Shown: piece after piece, positions 14,745 to 29,930 of the stretch
How positions within the stretch are numbered: the first letter of the stretch is position 1
Layout: every line of letters starts with the position of its first letter
Assembly (NCBI RefSeq): GCF_018991925.1
Contig: NW_024737042.1
Location: 19,003,789 to 19,067,788 of the forward strand
Origin: Homarus americanus
Taxonomy: Eukaryota > Arthropoda > Malacostraca > Decapoda > Nephropidae
Direction: 5' to 3'
DNA: 64,000 bases
The notes under the pieces: model-generated
The model's input: the letters and a program-made list of their open reading frames with translations, nothing else
What the model was told of the DNA's origin: nothing
Databases searched by the model: none
Made by a program: the position numbers and the translations under genes

Positions 14745-15027
14745 AGAGAACGCCTTTCTGCTATTTGCTGTCTGTCGGTATTAAGACGGGATCCTTTTCC
14801 TGATCTGTTTCCTGTGACCGACTGTCCGCTGTTCGCTCTTCTGAGCATTAAGACGATTCCTTTTCCGATCTGTTTCCGACCGACTGTCCACTGTTCGCTT
14901 TCTGTTAGCATTAAGACGGATTCCTTTCCGATGTGTTTCCTAGACCGACTGTCCGTAGTTCCTTTTCTGTTAACATTAAGACGGATTCTTTCCTGATCTG
15001 TTTGTAACCGACTGTCCGCTGTTTGTT
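14745..15027. repeat. 66-70 bp minisatellite, about 4 units
   Basis: Units read CGACTGTCCGCTGTTCGCT..., GTTAGCATTAAGACGGATTC, CTTTCCGATCTGTTTCC, with small indels, between the Helitron coding remnant and the next Helitron 3' end. Confidence 0.85.
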
Positions 15028-15733
15028 CGGGCGGCTCATCTGCTTAGGCCACGGTAGGAAGCCACCTCTGGGAGGCTCCACATTGTCTCACTGTCCAGTC
15101 CCCAAAACTTCTTTCTTCCATCAATAGTTCATTAACGGTGTATGTAAGTTCCACCATGTTTTTCACTACAATGGTACAGCAAAGTACATTTGTTTAGCAT
15201 TAAACTGTTATTATTTTATTGTCTAATCATCACTACATATAACACCATCCATCATTACATATAACATCATCCATCATCACTACATATAACACCATCCATC
15301 ATCACTACATATAACACCATCCATCATCACTAAATATAACACCACCTATCATCACCACATATAACATCATCCATCATCACTACATATAACACCATCCATC
15401 ATCACGACATATAACATCATCCATCATCACTAAATTTAACAACATCCATCATCACTACATATAACACCACCCATCACTACATATAACATCATCCATCATC
15501 ACACATATAACACCATCCATCATCACTACATATAACATCATCCATCATCACTACATATAACACCATCCATCATCATCACTACATTTAACACCATCCATCA
15601 TCACTACATATAACACCATCCATCATCATCACTACATTTAACACCATCCATAATCACTACAGATCGGTAAAGTAGTTTGAGATTTCGTATGATACACACA
15701 CAAACAAACAAAAACACAGACATACTTTGTTTT
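15028..15733 (-). mobile_element. non-autonomous Helitron, family 1, copy B
   Basis: Starts at the hairpin (GGGCGGCTCATCTGCTTAGG); the terminal CTAG and the first hairpin strand are replaced by the minisatellite. It retains CACATTGTCTCACTG, the TTCATTAACGGTGTATGTAAG region, a long 25-bp array (15228-15660) and the 5' region GATCGGTAAAGTAGTTTGAG ... CATACTTTGTTTTATATA. A TA tract of 24 bp (15734-15757) joins it to the next foldback arm. Confidence 0.8.
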
Positions 15734-15756
15734 ATATATATATATATATATATATA

Positions 15757-17840
15757 TGTAACCTGTCGGAATTTCTTCCCACTTGACTTGCGGTTTATAA
15801 TTATTAGATGGTAATTTCAGTGAAGCGCCCTTTGAGAAAAAACAAACAAGCACAAACACAATTACTTTAAAAAATGTTCTCCAGACCCGTGGAAGGATAG
15901 CAAATGTAAGAATGAGACGCACTGTAAAATGTAGACACTTATTCCTCCAACATCATAACACAATCAATAATGGTACACCAACCTCTTAACCTGGCTTAAA
16001 ACACTACTCTGGGGAATAAAAGTTATACATGATATTTAAATTATTAGAAACTTGAAAATGCCTCATTAGACAACAATAAATTCAAAGTAGGAGAAATGTT
16101 GCTAGCACATGAAACAGGCCTTAAGGGCTTTCAACAAAATAATATCAATCACTGAGATAATGGTATAAAAATATGAATTTATTAACTCCACTTTAATAGG
16201 CCTTTAGGGCACCAACAAAATTATGTTACACCAACAGATGATCACCTCTAACCTGGATTAAGACACTACACTGGGGAACAAAAGTTATACATGATATTGA
16301 AATTATAAAGAAATATTAAAATGCATTAAAGGAAAACTAAATCACAGTATCACTTACAACAGAAAGGAGGAACCTCATCTGAAAACAGTTCCTCGTTATC
16401 TGACATCAATTAGTGATACATAAACATTAAAAACAATACTATCAAAATTATTTAAGAAATATTAACTAACACAGCAAGACAATATCAGTCACTGAAAACT
16501 ATTATTAACTCATACACAGCAAGACAATATCAGTCGCTGAAAACTATTATTAACTACACACAGAAGACAATATCGTCACTGAAAACTATTATTAACTACA
16601 CACAGCAAGACAATATCAGTCACTGAAAAACATTATTAACTACATACAGCAAGACAATATCAGTCGCTGAAAAACTATTATTAACTACACACAGCAAGAC
16701 AATATCAGTCACTGAAAACTATTATTAACTACACAGCAAGACAATGTCGCTAAAAATATTATCACTATATGAAGAAGTTATTGAGTCCACTAATACCCGT
16801 GAAAACATGCTCCTTAACTCACACATAGGTTCCGATGCACCCATATTTCTTAAGACACAACCAAGCATGCACCCTGTATTTTCAAGGGACAAACAAGCCC
16901 TTCTCAACCTTGGAAATGTACCTCTGTACCCACTAGACTCCTGGTCTCAGTGTGTGACCATTCAATCACTCAGCTAGCCTCATTTTACACTCAGTACATC
17001 CATGAAATGGAAGGGAGGGCCAATCAGACCTTGTTCAGTTGAGAGGAGCTCTAGCTTCCCGTTAGTAAAAGGTTTTCACTAAACTGCTTGAAGATATGTC
17101 GTATTGTGAGCCGAAGAGGAGGAGATCTGATGACCTCAAACGATCGTCAAACGGGGACAGACGGTGGTCCCACGTCGTTAGTTGTACACCCAGACAGCTG
17201 GTTTCACTCCAACTCACCATACTCAACAGCATGGGCTCAACTCAGGTGAGTGGAGTCGTACAGCCCGTACAGATCGTGTGGACTTTTCATACCGTGTGGC
17301 AGAAAACCCTGCAACAAACCCTGTGTGTATGAATGTGATAGCTATTGTCTCACTTCACCGTCACTCACTCATTGTTTGTTCCTACCGCCCTATCTAGCTC
17401 TGTCTGAGATTGAATAAAACTCACTTGTTAATACTGATGTTAAATGAACGAAGGAAACCAGTTCACGTGGTCGTCTCTCTGGCACAAAGCAACGTCCTGC
17501 TGGCTTGACCACTCTCGCTACTCTAGACAAACACGCTCCACAAGGCGCTCACACCTTGAAGGAGTAACTTATTTACCACACAACTAACAGCTTAATTAGG
17601 ACGTACGCAACATTTTCAGACTGGAAACGATCTATAATCATTTTTAATTTAATAACTGATATTTAATTTCATAATTCGCGTCCAAATTAAGTCGCCAGAG
17701 TATACTTAATATTATATAGGCGCTTATCCTAATTTCTAACTACGATTGTGGGAGCGCCACCTCCTCACCAGAGACGACTTTGAAAGACTCAGTATCGCCA
17801 ATATTGGCATTGCGTCTCTAAATATCGCACTGAAAAATTT
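15757..17840 (+). mobile_element. foldback element, third arm copy (partial)
   Basis: Begins TAACCTGTCGGAATTTCTTC and follows the order of the left arm at 9720: CCCGTGGAAGGATAG, AGGCCTTAAGGGCTTTCAAC, ACATGATATTGAAATTAT, CAATCAGACCTTGTTCAGTT, GACTTTGAAAGACTCAGTAT. It is more diverged and carries an internal 44-bp tandem array. It stops at the N gap, at the point corresponding to the last ~20 bp before the TA core of the first foldback. Confidence 0.78.
16430..16745. repeat. 44-bp tandem array in foldback arm
   Basis: About seven units of AGCAAGACAATATCAGTCAC then TGAAAACTATTATTAACTAC and ACAC, some with deletions. The arm at 9720 has about one unit here (near 10450-10530), so the array expanded only in this copy. 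Confidence 0.88.
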
Positions 17841-17940
17841 NNNNNNNNNNNNNNNNNNNNNNNNNNNNNNNNNNNNNNNNNNNNNNNNNNNNNNNNNNNN
17901 NNNNNNNNNNNNNNNNNNNNNNNNNNNNNNNNNNNNNNNN
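17841..17940. other. assembly gap (100 N)
   Basis: Exactly 100 undetermined bases, a conventional gap of unknown size. It divides the two related blocks of the window. Confidence 1.
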
Positions 17941-19440
17941 ATGCGTCAAAGAGTACATCACAAATGATACTAGCATAAAAATACACTGAGTGAAGCTCTG
18001 CACTCATCGCAATATTACGTTATATTAACCATCATCATCAACACATAGCTTACGGGACAACAGACGGGGGATTAGTGAGGTCATACGCGGCGAGGCGGGT
18101 GAGGTGGAGAGGAGGCGGGTGAGGTGGAGCGGAGGCGGGTGAGGTGGAGCGGAGGCGGGTGAGGTGGAGCGGAGGTAAGGCAGGACGCGGCTGGCCAGGC
18201 CGGTGAGGGGCGGGGTGGGGCGAGGCGGGGTTGATCGGGCCAGGCCGGGGCTGTAGGGTTATAACAGTTGAACACCACTTCTATCACTGAAACACAATGG
18301 GTACATTTAACACTGACCAACAATCAAACTGCACTTGGGCTACTGAGAATGTCACAGATTGCGGGGGACACTGAGAAATTACGTTAAGCACTGAACATAT
18401 TTCTAGTAAAAATTCGCGCATACCACGACGAGATTCATTTACTTGAGCTGTAACGGTAACACACTAGGACACTTTTCACGCTACTACCAAGGAACTTCTT
18501 ATCACGCCCTTTTGAACTAACGAGCCAGGTGTTATGGCTAACAGGAGAGGGCACGGGTTTACTTTAAGTACACTGCTACCAATAACAAGGGACGAGGAGG
18601 GCGTGGGTTAACTTCATAGTTTGCTCCACAATATAATGAGACAGACCGGAAGATGTAAAGATAGGAAAATTGGTAGCTGGCCGGTTGTTATTTACTCAGC
18701 GTCAATACCCTTATCTTATCTCGTATGTCAATACACATATATTGCTTCTTAAAGGGACAACTTGTTAAACACCTCTTCGATACAACTATTTATTAATTCA
18801 CTCAATGACATGGACACATTAATATCACTATTATATCGGGGTACTAACACATTATGTTTTACTTTACTCGAACACTGACTCTGGACACACTTGAATGAAT
18901 ACACTTCACGTGGTAACTCACCCTAGAATCGTTCTGACAAGACTCACGTGTACCTGACGTAGGCCCAGTGGATGCTTGGCTGGGCTGCCTCCTATGGGAG
19001 GCTTCTGCTTAGCTGGGGTCTGGTCGGGAAGTCCCCTCCCTGACCTGGGGAGAGGACAAGCGTGACTCTGAGAATCTCCAGAGTAATGTTCGAATGTTCG
19101 AATGGCACCCAGGATCAGAATGATAATGAGAATGATAATCAGAACCAGAATGATCGTGGACGGGACTGTAGGGCCTTTATATAGGGTCGGCCAAGCCGGC
19201 TTTTGACCTCTAACCAATTATCACTTAACTGGTTTGATCTGGATAGCTGTGTGCAGGTGTGGTCCTGCCCAGGTGTCTTGGTTAGGTGGGGCTGTAGGTC
19301 ACTCGGCTAACTCACGTCATTAGGGTCGACCTGAGGTGTGTCAACCCGGAATATGGTGGTACCACGAGGTCTGTAGTGTACTTGATGTTATATGCGACAT
19401 AATTCTGGGTTGTAAGCTTTGGTCTGACAATCAATTATTA
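17941..19440. other. no recognised gene; G-rich minisatellite
   Basis: About 1.5 kb with no supported gene. Contains a 20-bp G-rich tandem repeat (GAGGCGGGTGAGGTGGAGCG, 18086-18175, about 4.5 units) followed by purine-rich GGGGCGGGGTGGGGCGAGGC-type sequence to 18240, and a short GTTCGAATGTTCGAATG repeat at 19087. Small reading frames lack motifs. Confidence 0.7.
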
Positions 19441-20396
19441 CAATTATAACAACCACGACCATGATTATAGCAACGACGACCATGATTATAACAACACGAC
19501 CATGATTATAACAACCACGACTATGATTATAACAAGTACGACCATGAATATAACAAGCACGACCATGAATATAACAACCATGACTATGATTATAACAACC
19601 ACGACTATGATTATAACACTCACTACCATGATTATAACATTCACTACCATGATTATAATAACCACGACTATGATCATAACCACGACTCTGATTATAACAA
19701 CCACAACCATGATTATAACAACCACGACCATGATTATATCAAACACGACCATGATTATAACAACCACGACCATGATTATAACAACCACGACCATGATTAT
19801 ATCAAACACGACCATGATTATAACAACCACGACCATGATTATAACAACCACGACCGATTATATCAAACACGACCATGATTATAACAACCACAACCATGAT
19901 TATAACAACACGACCATGATTATATCAAACACGACCATGATTATTAAACCACGACCATGATTATAACCGACCATGATTATAACAACCACGACCATGATTA
20001 TAACACCACGACTATGATTATATACGACCATGATTATAACAACCACGACCATGATTATAACAACCAACTATGATTATAACAACCACGACCATGATTATAC
20101 AACCACGACCATGATTATAACAACCACGACCATGATTATAACAACCACGACCATGATTATAACAACCGACCATGATTATAACAACCACGACCATGATTAT
20201 AACAACCACGACCATGATTATTACAACCACGACCATGATTATAACAACCACGACCATGATTATAACAACCGACCATGATTATAACAACCACGACCATGAT
20301 TATAACAACCGACTGATCGCTACTAACCACGACCATGATTATTACAACCACGACCATGATTATAACAACCACGACCATGATTATAACAACCACGAC
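19441..20396. repeat. 21-bp minisatellite array, copy B
   Basis: Same unit and orientation as copy A, about 45 units including shortened ones that drop the CCAC. Its variant order in the first third (TCATAACCACGACTCTGATT etc.) matches copy A, showing that the two arrays are homologous as arrays. Confidence 0.96.
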
Positions 20397-23110
<2,714 letters not shown>

Positions 23111-23249
23111 ACTATGTTTCCACTTCTTTTGCATCCAAGACTGGGTCAGTGTATAACAGCATTCCTCTCCCTGTATCCACTTCAATATTCTTGGAGAACA
23201 TTGTATAGTCTCTTACCTCATTCAAGTTGAATATTTGCCAGAGTATTAA

Positions 23250-23710
23250 AGGAATGTAAGGAAGAGCTTAGTATGCCCTTAGCAAAGTTGTTTAACATGT
23301 CCTTAAAAACAGGTGTAGTACCAGAATCCTGGAGGATAGCGAATGTAATACCGATTTTCAAGAAGGGGGATAGATCACTATCCTCTAACTACCGCCCAAT
23401 CAGTCTAACATCAATAGTAGGCAAATTACTGGAAGCAATCATTTCAAACTCTATTCGAAATCACCTGGAGAAGCACCTATTGATCAATGATTCCCAGCAT
23501 GGCTTCACAAGCGGACGTTCTTGCCTAACTAGTCTATTAACATTCTTTTCATCAGCTTTCGACAGAGTCCCCCACGAAAGACTAATTAGAAAGGTAGAAG
23601 CTCATGGCATCAAAGGTGACATCCTTAAATGGATTAGGGCGTGGTTACAGGACAGGAAACAGCGAGTGAGCATTAACGGCACTAAGTCCCATTGGAGCAA
23701 CGTCACAAGT
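23250..23710 (+). pseudogene. CR1-like LINE RT N-terminal half, copy 2
   Basis: Open from 23273 to 23713: MPLAKLFNMSLKTGVVPESW, FKKGDRSLSSNYRPISLTSI, HGFTSGRSCLTSL, FDRVPHERLIRKVEAHGIKG. These are RT blocks 0-4; the FDRVPHERL block normally carries the first catalytic Asp, and the AFDKV-type context is preserved though shortened. It ends abruptly at ACGTCACAAGT, just before the [12 protein letters not shown] block that copy 1 still has. Confidence 0.85.
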
Positions 23711-24600
23711 TGAGGCCCACCCAGTCCTCCCTCCATTGTATGCAGACCCCTATCACCCCGGGCCTGCTTTTTGTGTCATCTGCTCCCATTGGGGCCACAC
23801 CTTTACCGCTTGCTGCCGAGGCGATCGACCCAGATGTCGCTTCTGTTCACGTAACCATCACTCCTCCGTCTGTGCCAAAAAAATCAAAGACCGCCTTAAT
23901 GGAGTTGGTGTGGGCTATGTTGTTGACCCCAGCTGTTGTAATTGTGGTTTGCTGGCACAATGCTGACTCACGACAATGCCCCAAACGTCCGTCTGTCCCA
24001 GGAGAAAAGCCTCCCCCAAGGCTGCATCAACCTCAACCTCCCCCCAACCTACCAAGCCACATCCCTCTGCGTCCTCTCTGTCTCCAGCAACGCCTTCTTC
24101 AACAACACCTGCCCCTGCCTGGCCTCACCTGGCTGCAACACAGCAGTCCCGGCCGTCTCCTAACTCAACTACTATTGAGCCTCCTCCCCGTCTCTACTCT
24201 GACACTGTCAGGCCTTGTGCTCCCACCAGTGTCCCCCCACAACCCTCCTCCGGTGACACGACACAGATCATATCCCTCTTACACGAATTTGCCTACCGTA
24301 TTGAAAGACTCTTTGATATACTCTGTACCGCCATCTCCAACCTACAAAGACTACCTGCCACCTGCTACCCAATCACCCCCCTCTTCTGGTTTGACACAAC
24401 ATGGGAGCTCCCCTGTGTGCCCCTCGTGCTCATGACCTACTCCACCGCCGCCTGGCATCACTGCTCGCGTCCACGCTACCGAGCCTGCCCAAGTGTGCCC
24501 GGCTGCCCCAGTCCACCCACCGCGCACTCATGGACACTGGCAGTGAACGGACGCGTAGGGAAGAGCTCCTGAAAATACGGAGATTCCTGGGCCCCATCGG
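23711..24600 (+). pseudogene. non-LTR ORF1 (gag-like zinc-knuckle) fragment
   Basis: Plus-strand frames encode a gag-like ORF1: FCVICSHWGHTFTACC and PRCRFCSRNHHSSVC, followed by CCNCG with the rest of that knuckle (HNADSRQCPKRP) in another frame. A long proline/serine-rich linker and a C-terminal segment (SGDTTQIISLLHEFAYRIER) follow. Cysteine-rich modules spaced like this are typical of Jockey/CR1-group ORF1 proteins, which bind element RNA. Frameshifts make it a pseudogene. It exists only in the second block. Confidence 0.65.
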
Positions 24601-24684
24601 GCCGTACTGCCCTGATTCTTGTCATTCCCTACGGGGGATCAATTGGGGCTCAAGAATTACGCACTAAAAATCCCTGATCGATTA

Positions 24685-24966
24685 TCACATAGGGAAATAA
24701 CAGTATTCTTTCCTGTTCAAGCCGGCCGGGCTCCCTGGCCCAGTGTGTGTGAGGGAAGCTGTCGTAGGCCTACGGGTCAGTGGTTGCCCCGCCGAACCCC
24801 TCCGCCGCTTCCATTTAACTATGACAGCTGCTTGTGGGGTCTTACCTTGCTCACGGCAAGTGTTTCCCATAGAAACATTACTGTTACTGTCACTATCACT
24901 GAGGTCTGACTCTTGCAGGGTGTGGGATGCACTATGACTATCCGTATCACAAATGTCTGTATCCAT
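24685..24966 (-). CDS. unassigned Ser/Asp-rich small ORF
   Basis: 94-codon minus reading frame starting MDTDICDTDSHSASHTLQES, acidic and serine-rich at the N-terminus and basic in the second half (VKWKRRRGSAG). I do not recognise it. It may be the N-terminus of another LINE ORF1, since such proteins often start with a low-complexity acidic stretch. It is immediately followed by the duplicated segment. Confidence 0.3.
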   Translation of the reverse strand: MDTDICDTDSHSASHTLQESDLSDSDSNSNVSMGNTCREQGKTPQAAVIVKWKRRRGSAGQPLTRRPTTASLTHTGPGSPAGLNRKEYCYFPM

Positions 24967-27503
24967 GAGAGAGGGGACGCCTTTTCTGGGGCGCTTACAT
25001 CAACCCCGCCTCCCCCCAAGTCCTCATGCCTACTGTATACAACCCATGTTGTACTGCTCCCCCATTATACTTATGTGTTTCAATTCCACTATGATTTATG
25101 TATATATAAATAAAAGAAAAAATTAACTAAAAAAACAATAAATAAATAAATATTGAAGTGATAACCGTGGTAACATTATGAGATGTTCTTATTACCACTA
25201 TGCTATTGTACTATTCCAAATGATACTATATGTTACATAGTACTTCCTTGAGATAAATGTATAGTATATATCAGGTGCCTAAAAGGTTCTCAACTGGCTC
25301 AGCCATGTTAATATTGTTATTATTATCAACTCTGTATCTGTGTTTTTCTGGCTAAATAAACTGTTTCAATTCAATTCAATTCAATTCAATATGTTCACCA
25401 TTTTTTTTATTATTATCTGTGGCGTTTACTATTATTCGCACTTAAACGTTTAGGGTAATTTGAATATTTTATTGTTTACAATTCTTCCTTATAATAATTT
25501 ATATTGAATATTTACTCTATACTACTGAGCATATAGTTAATAAAGTTTGTGATGTTGAAAGGCCTGGCACTTATAAAATACAAATGCCACTGTATAACAA
25601 ACAATGACACATGTATAAGTAATGTGGTGCTGGACACAAGTTAGACTTACTGTATCTCTCAATATCCACTTCTTCATCACTATTGTGCATGAACTGGCCC
25701 TTTAACTGCTGATTCTTGCTGGGTTAATGGGGCTGGAACATACTGTCCCTTCTGTATTTATTAAGAACATATATTATATACAGTTCCAAGTGTATACCAC
25801 CGTAACTTAATCACTGTAGCTATAAGTGTTAAAATGAGGAAGGAGGATACATTAAATAGCTTTTCTAAAATACGTCTTGCCTGTGTGAGAGAGTAAGGTG
25901 CTCCAGTAGCCGATTTCTCTGTGCTGACCTAACATTCTTAGGGCTGCTCCTTTAAGGAACTTACCCATCACGTGATGTGACCATGTCACCTCATAGCCAG
26001 TGGAAAGTTACAGGGGGGTGATATGATTATATAAACTCAATGGAAAGCCCTGACATTTATATAAAAACTAAGGAGCTAATACGTGCCCGTTAAATGCAGG
26101 TTTCAGTAACTAGATACAAACACTGTGTAAACAATATACATATATAACATGCAAGTATATATGCCGAAGAAAATAACTGTTCAGGGTTTGTGTATATTTT
26201 CTGCACCAAGAACAGACGCCTTAATAGTTGTTAGTCTTATTTTAATATAACCAGAACTAATTACATAAGTGTAACATTGTGCGCCAAATACTTAGTTTTA
26301 AACGCTCATACTTGAGTTATGTGTATTTAATGACAATACTTTCTAGGTAAATATAATTGAAATACAATAGACAAACGGAGCACCTGCTGGTTAACAATCT
26401 AAATAAGAGTCGCAATAGAGCAAGGATTATAAAGGTTTGCTTGAATACTTTTTTAATACGTTTTCTTGTTATATAACATTTAAAGCAGTTTTGTTAACAG
26501 CTATCAATGCTAAATGAAAACAATTTACAGAACAGTCATTGACCAAACATTGCTCATCTCGTATTCAGGGAAAGTTGTTGGAGCTTCCAATAACTTGATG
26601 ACATAAAACCACTGATTATTCAGGCTTACGCCCTTGACTCTTCAGGCTTCTACGCCCTTAACTCATGAGACATAAAGGCAAGCATGAACTCAGCATGCTT
26701 CTCTGTTGGGAGCTGTAAACGCTTCTGCACTTCACCTTACACAAGGATGAAGGGGAGTGCCCAATAAAAAAAAAAAATAAAATTGCTCATGTGGATTGTT
26801 TTAACCTCTCCACCCTCTCTCCTTGTGGTAACCTGATTAATGAGCACCACTGTAAGTGTTTAGGTAAAACCATTATAAAATATATATGCGAGTGAGCGTC
26901 ACAATGTCATACAAGACACAAAGTAATACAACGTGTGACACATGTTAGACATTTTCAAGATTCGCTGTTCGCCGAGATCTTTGGTCTTAGTTTCCTTTAT
27001 AAGTCGAGCGTTTTTGTCATCACTGATGGATAAACAGCACATAATCCTTCTTTTATATTCCTGTCGATACTTTATATATTTTATTGTTTCCTCCACCCAT
27101 TCATTTACCCATTTCCCTCACTAAATGTTCTCAATTTCTTTCCCTCCCTTTTGCTTCCTTCATTTTCTTTCCATCCATCTAGCTATCTATATCTGTCGAA
27201 TAACCCCCTACCTTAATCTAACGATCTATCAATTAGTTTATCTCAACCTATTTCATGATATATCATTATATTCTCATATCTATTTCATAACCTCTCCATT
27301 TCAGAGGCGTCGTGTCTCACTGCACCCATATACGAGTATTCCTGGAACTGTTGGATAATGATTCGAACTGTTGTTGCCTCGAAGCAAGGCCTCACACATT
27401 CGAAACAATATCTTGTTATATTACTAAAGAAATGATAAAAAAAAAAAAAATTAAAGACTATGTGGGTGGAGATAAGTAAGAGCGGGGGAACTCCTGTTCT
27501 TGG

Positions 27504-28335
<832 letters not shown>

Positions 28336-28680
28336 ATCGCTGGCAACAATTGCCGGCGAAGGGGTAGGTAGAGACTGAGGTGGCCTTTGTGTGACGATCA
28401 GGAGGACAGGAGCACCTATGGGCACACGTCTGTCCCCTTAAGTGGTCAGACACTACTGAACAAGGACTGAGAGAAGCTTATGTACACAGGGTGACCTTAC
28501 AAAACATGAGGTCAGGTCAAAAACATGACATCCTCTAATCCACACACCAACACACCGAAAACATAAGAGGAGCTTAAAAGAAAGGGCGACTTAACAAGTC
28601 ATGCATGTTACGTCAGGTCAAAAATATGATACCCCATATCCTACATCTACCTCGAATGCCTTTAAAGCATTTTTAACCTT
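28336..28680. other. no recognised gene
   Basis: 345 bp of non-repetitive sequence between the truncated foldback arm and Helitron copy D. It has short direct repeats (GTCAGGTCAAAAACATGA and GTCAGGTCAAAAATATGA) but nothing recognisable. Confidence 0.6.
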
Positions 28681-29347
28681 GGGCCACATTGTCTCACTGT
28701 TCAGTCCCCAAAACTTCTTCTTCTATCAATAGTTCATTAACGGTGTATGTAAGTTCCACCATGTTTGTCACTACAACGTTACAGCAAAGTATATTGTTTT
28801 AGCATTAAACTGTTATTATTTTATTGTCTAATCATCACTACATATAACACCACCCATCATTACTACATATAACATCATCCATCATCACTACATATAACAC
28901 CATCCATAATCACTACATATAACACCACCCATCATCACTACATATAACAACATCCATCATCACTACATATAACACCATCCATCATCACTACATATAACAC
29001 CATCCATCATCACAACATATAGCACCACCATCACTACCATCACTACTACCACCATCATCACTACCACCACTACTACGACCATCATCATTACCACCACCAT
29101 CATTACCACTACTATCAACCAGTCTCTACCACCACCACTATCACCACAAACATGCTGCTATCACCATCACCACCACTACCACTGTCACTACCACCATCAC
29201 CACCACCAATACATATAAAACCATCCATCATCACTACATATAACACCATCCATCATCACTACATATTACACCACCCATCATCACTACAGATTGGTAAAGT
29301 AGTTTCCGAGATTCTCGTGCGGACACACAAACAGACATACTTCTTTG
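28681..29347 (-). mobile_element. non-autonomous Helitron, family 1, copy D (3'-truncated)
   Basis: Starts at GGCCACATTGTCTCACTG, so the CTAG end and hairpin are missing. The 25-bp array (28838-29012 and 29215-29285) is split by about 180 bp of ACC/ATC/ACT trinucleotide-like sequence. The 5' region GATTGGTAAAGTAGTTTCCG ... CATACTTCTTTGTTATATA is well preserved. Confidence 0.82.
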
Positions 29348-29590
<243 letters not shown>

Positions 29591-29930
29591 GCCTAGACTT
29601 GGTTCTATTCCACACAAAGCCTATTCAGCGTAAACCTCCACTGGGGATTGCCTGTGCCAACTATGTAGTAAAAGTAGCATTTTACTGAATCCAGCTAGGA
29701 AACACGAGGCTATGTATATATCTCATCATTATATGGAAGTCCCCTTGCTATGTGGACTCCGTACAGTGTCTTGATCAATCCGTTCATGGGTGTACTGCCG
29801 TACAATATAATTTTATGTAAGTAAGTCCTCGATGAGTTTTCTTGAAAATATTTGTGTGTGGTGGGAATGGCATTTTTGATGTACGATAGAAGTACTATAT
29901 CTGATGAATCTTGCATCTTCAGGTATTGGG

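Larger units (their letters stand above)
13584..15027 (-). mobile_element. autonomous Helitron remnant
   Basis: Minus-strand element whose 3' terminus is CTAG at 13584-13587, preceded on the plus strand by A, with the terminal hairpin (GCCGCTC/GAGGGCAGC type) next to GATTCTG. Unlike the short copies, it carries coding remnants: the helicase C-terminus (about 13660-13848) and the Helitron-like N domain (14090-14611). The Rep nuclease (HUH) and most of the helicase between them are gone. A 66-70 bp minisatellite fills the far end, after which a second Helitron 3' end begins. Confidence 0.82.

Noticed and set aside
17746..18007. Reading frames across 17841-17940
   Set aside because: They run through undetermined bases.
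19441..20396. CRISPR-like array
   Set aside because: Direct 21-bp tandem units with no spacers, in a eukaryotic transposon context.
24520..24667. Aspartic protease motif (LMDTGS) as sign of an LTR element
   Set aside because: Only six matching residues in a short frame downstream of a LINE ORF1; no flap or RT follows. Probably chance.
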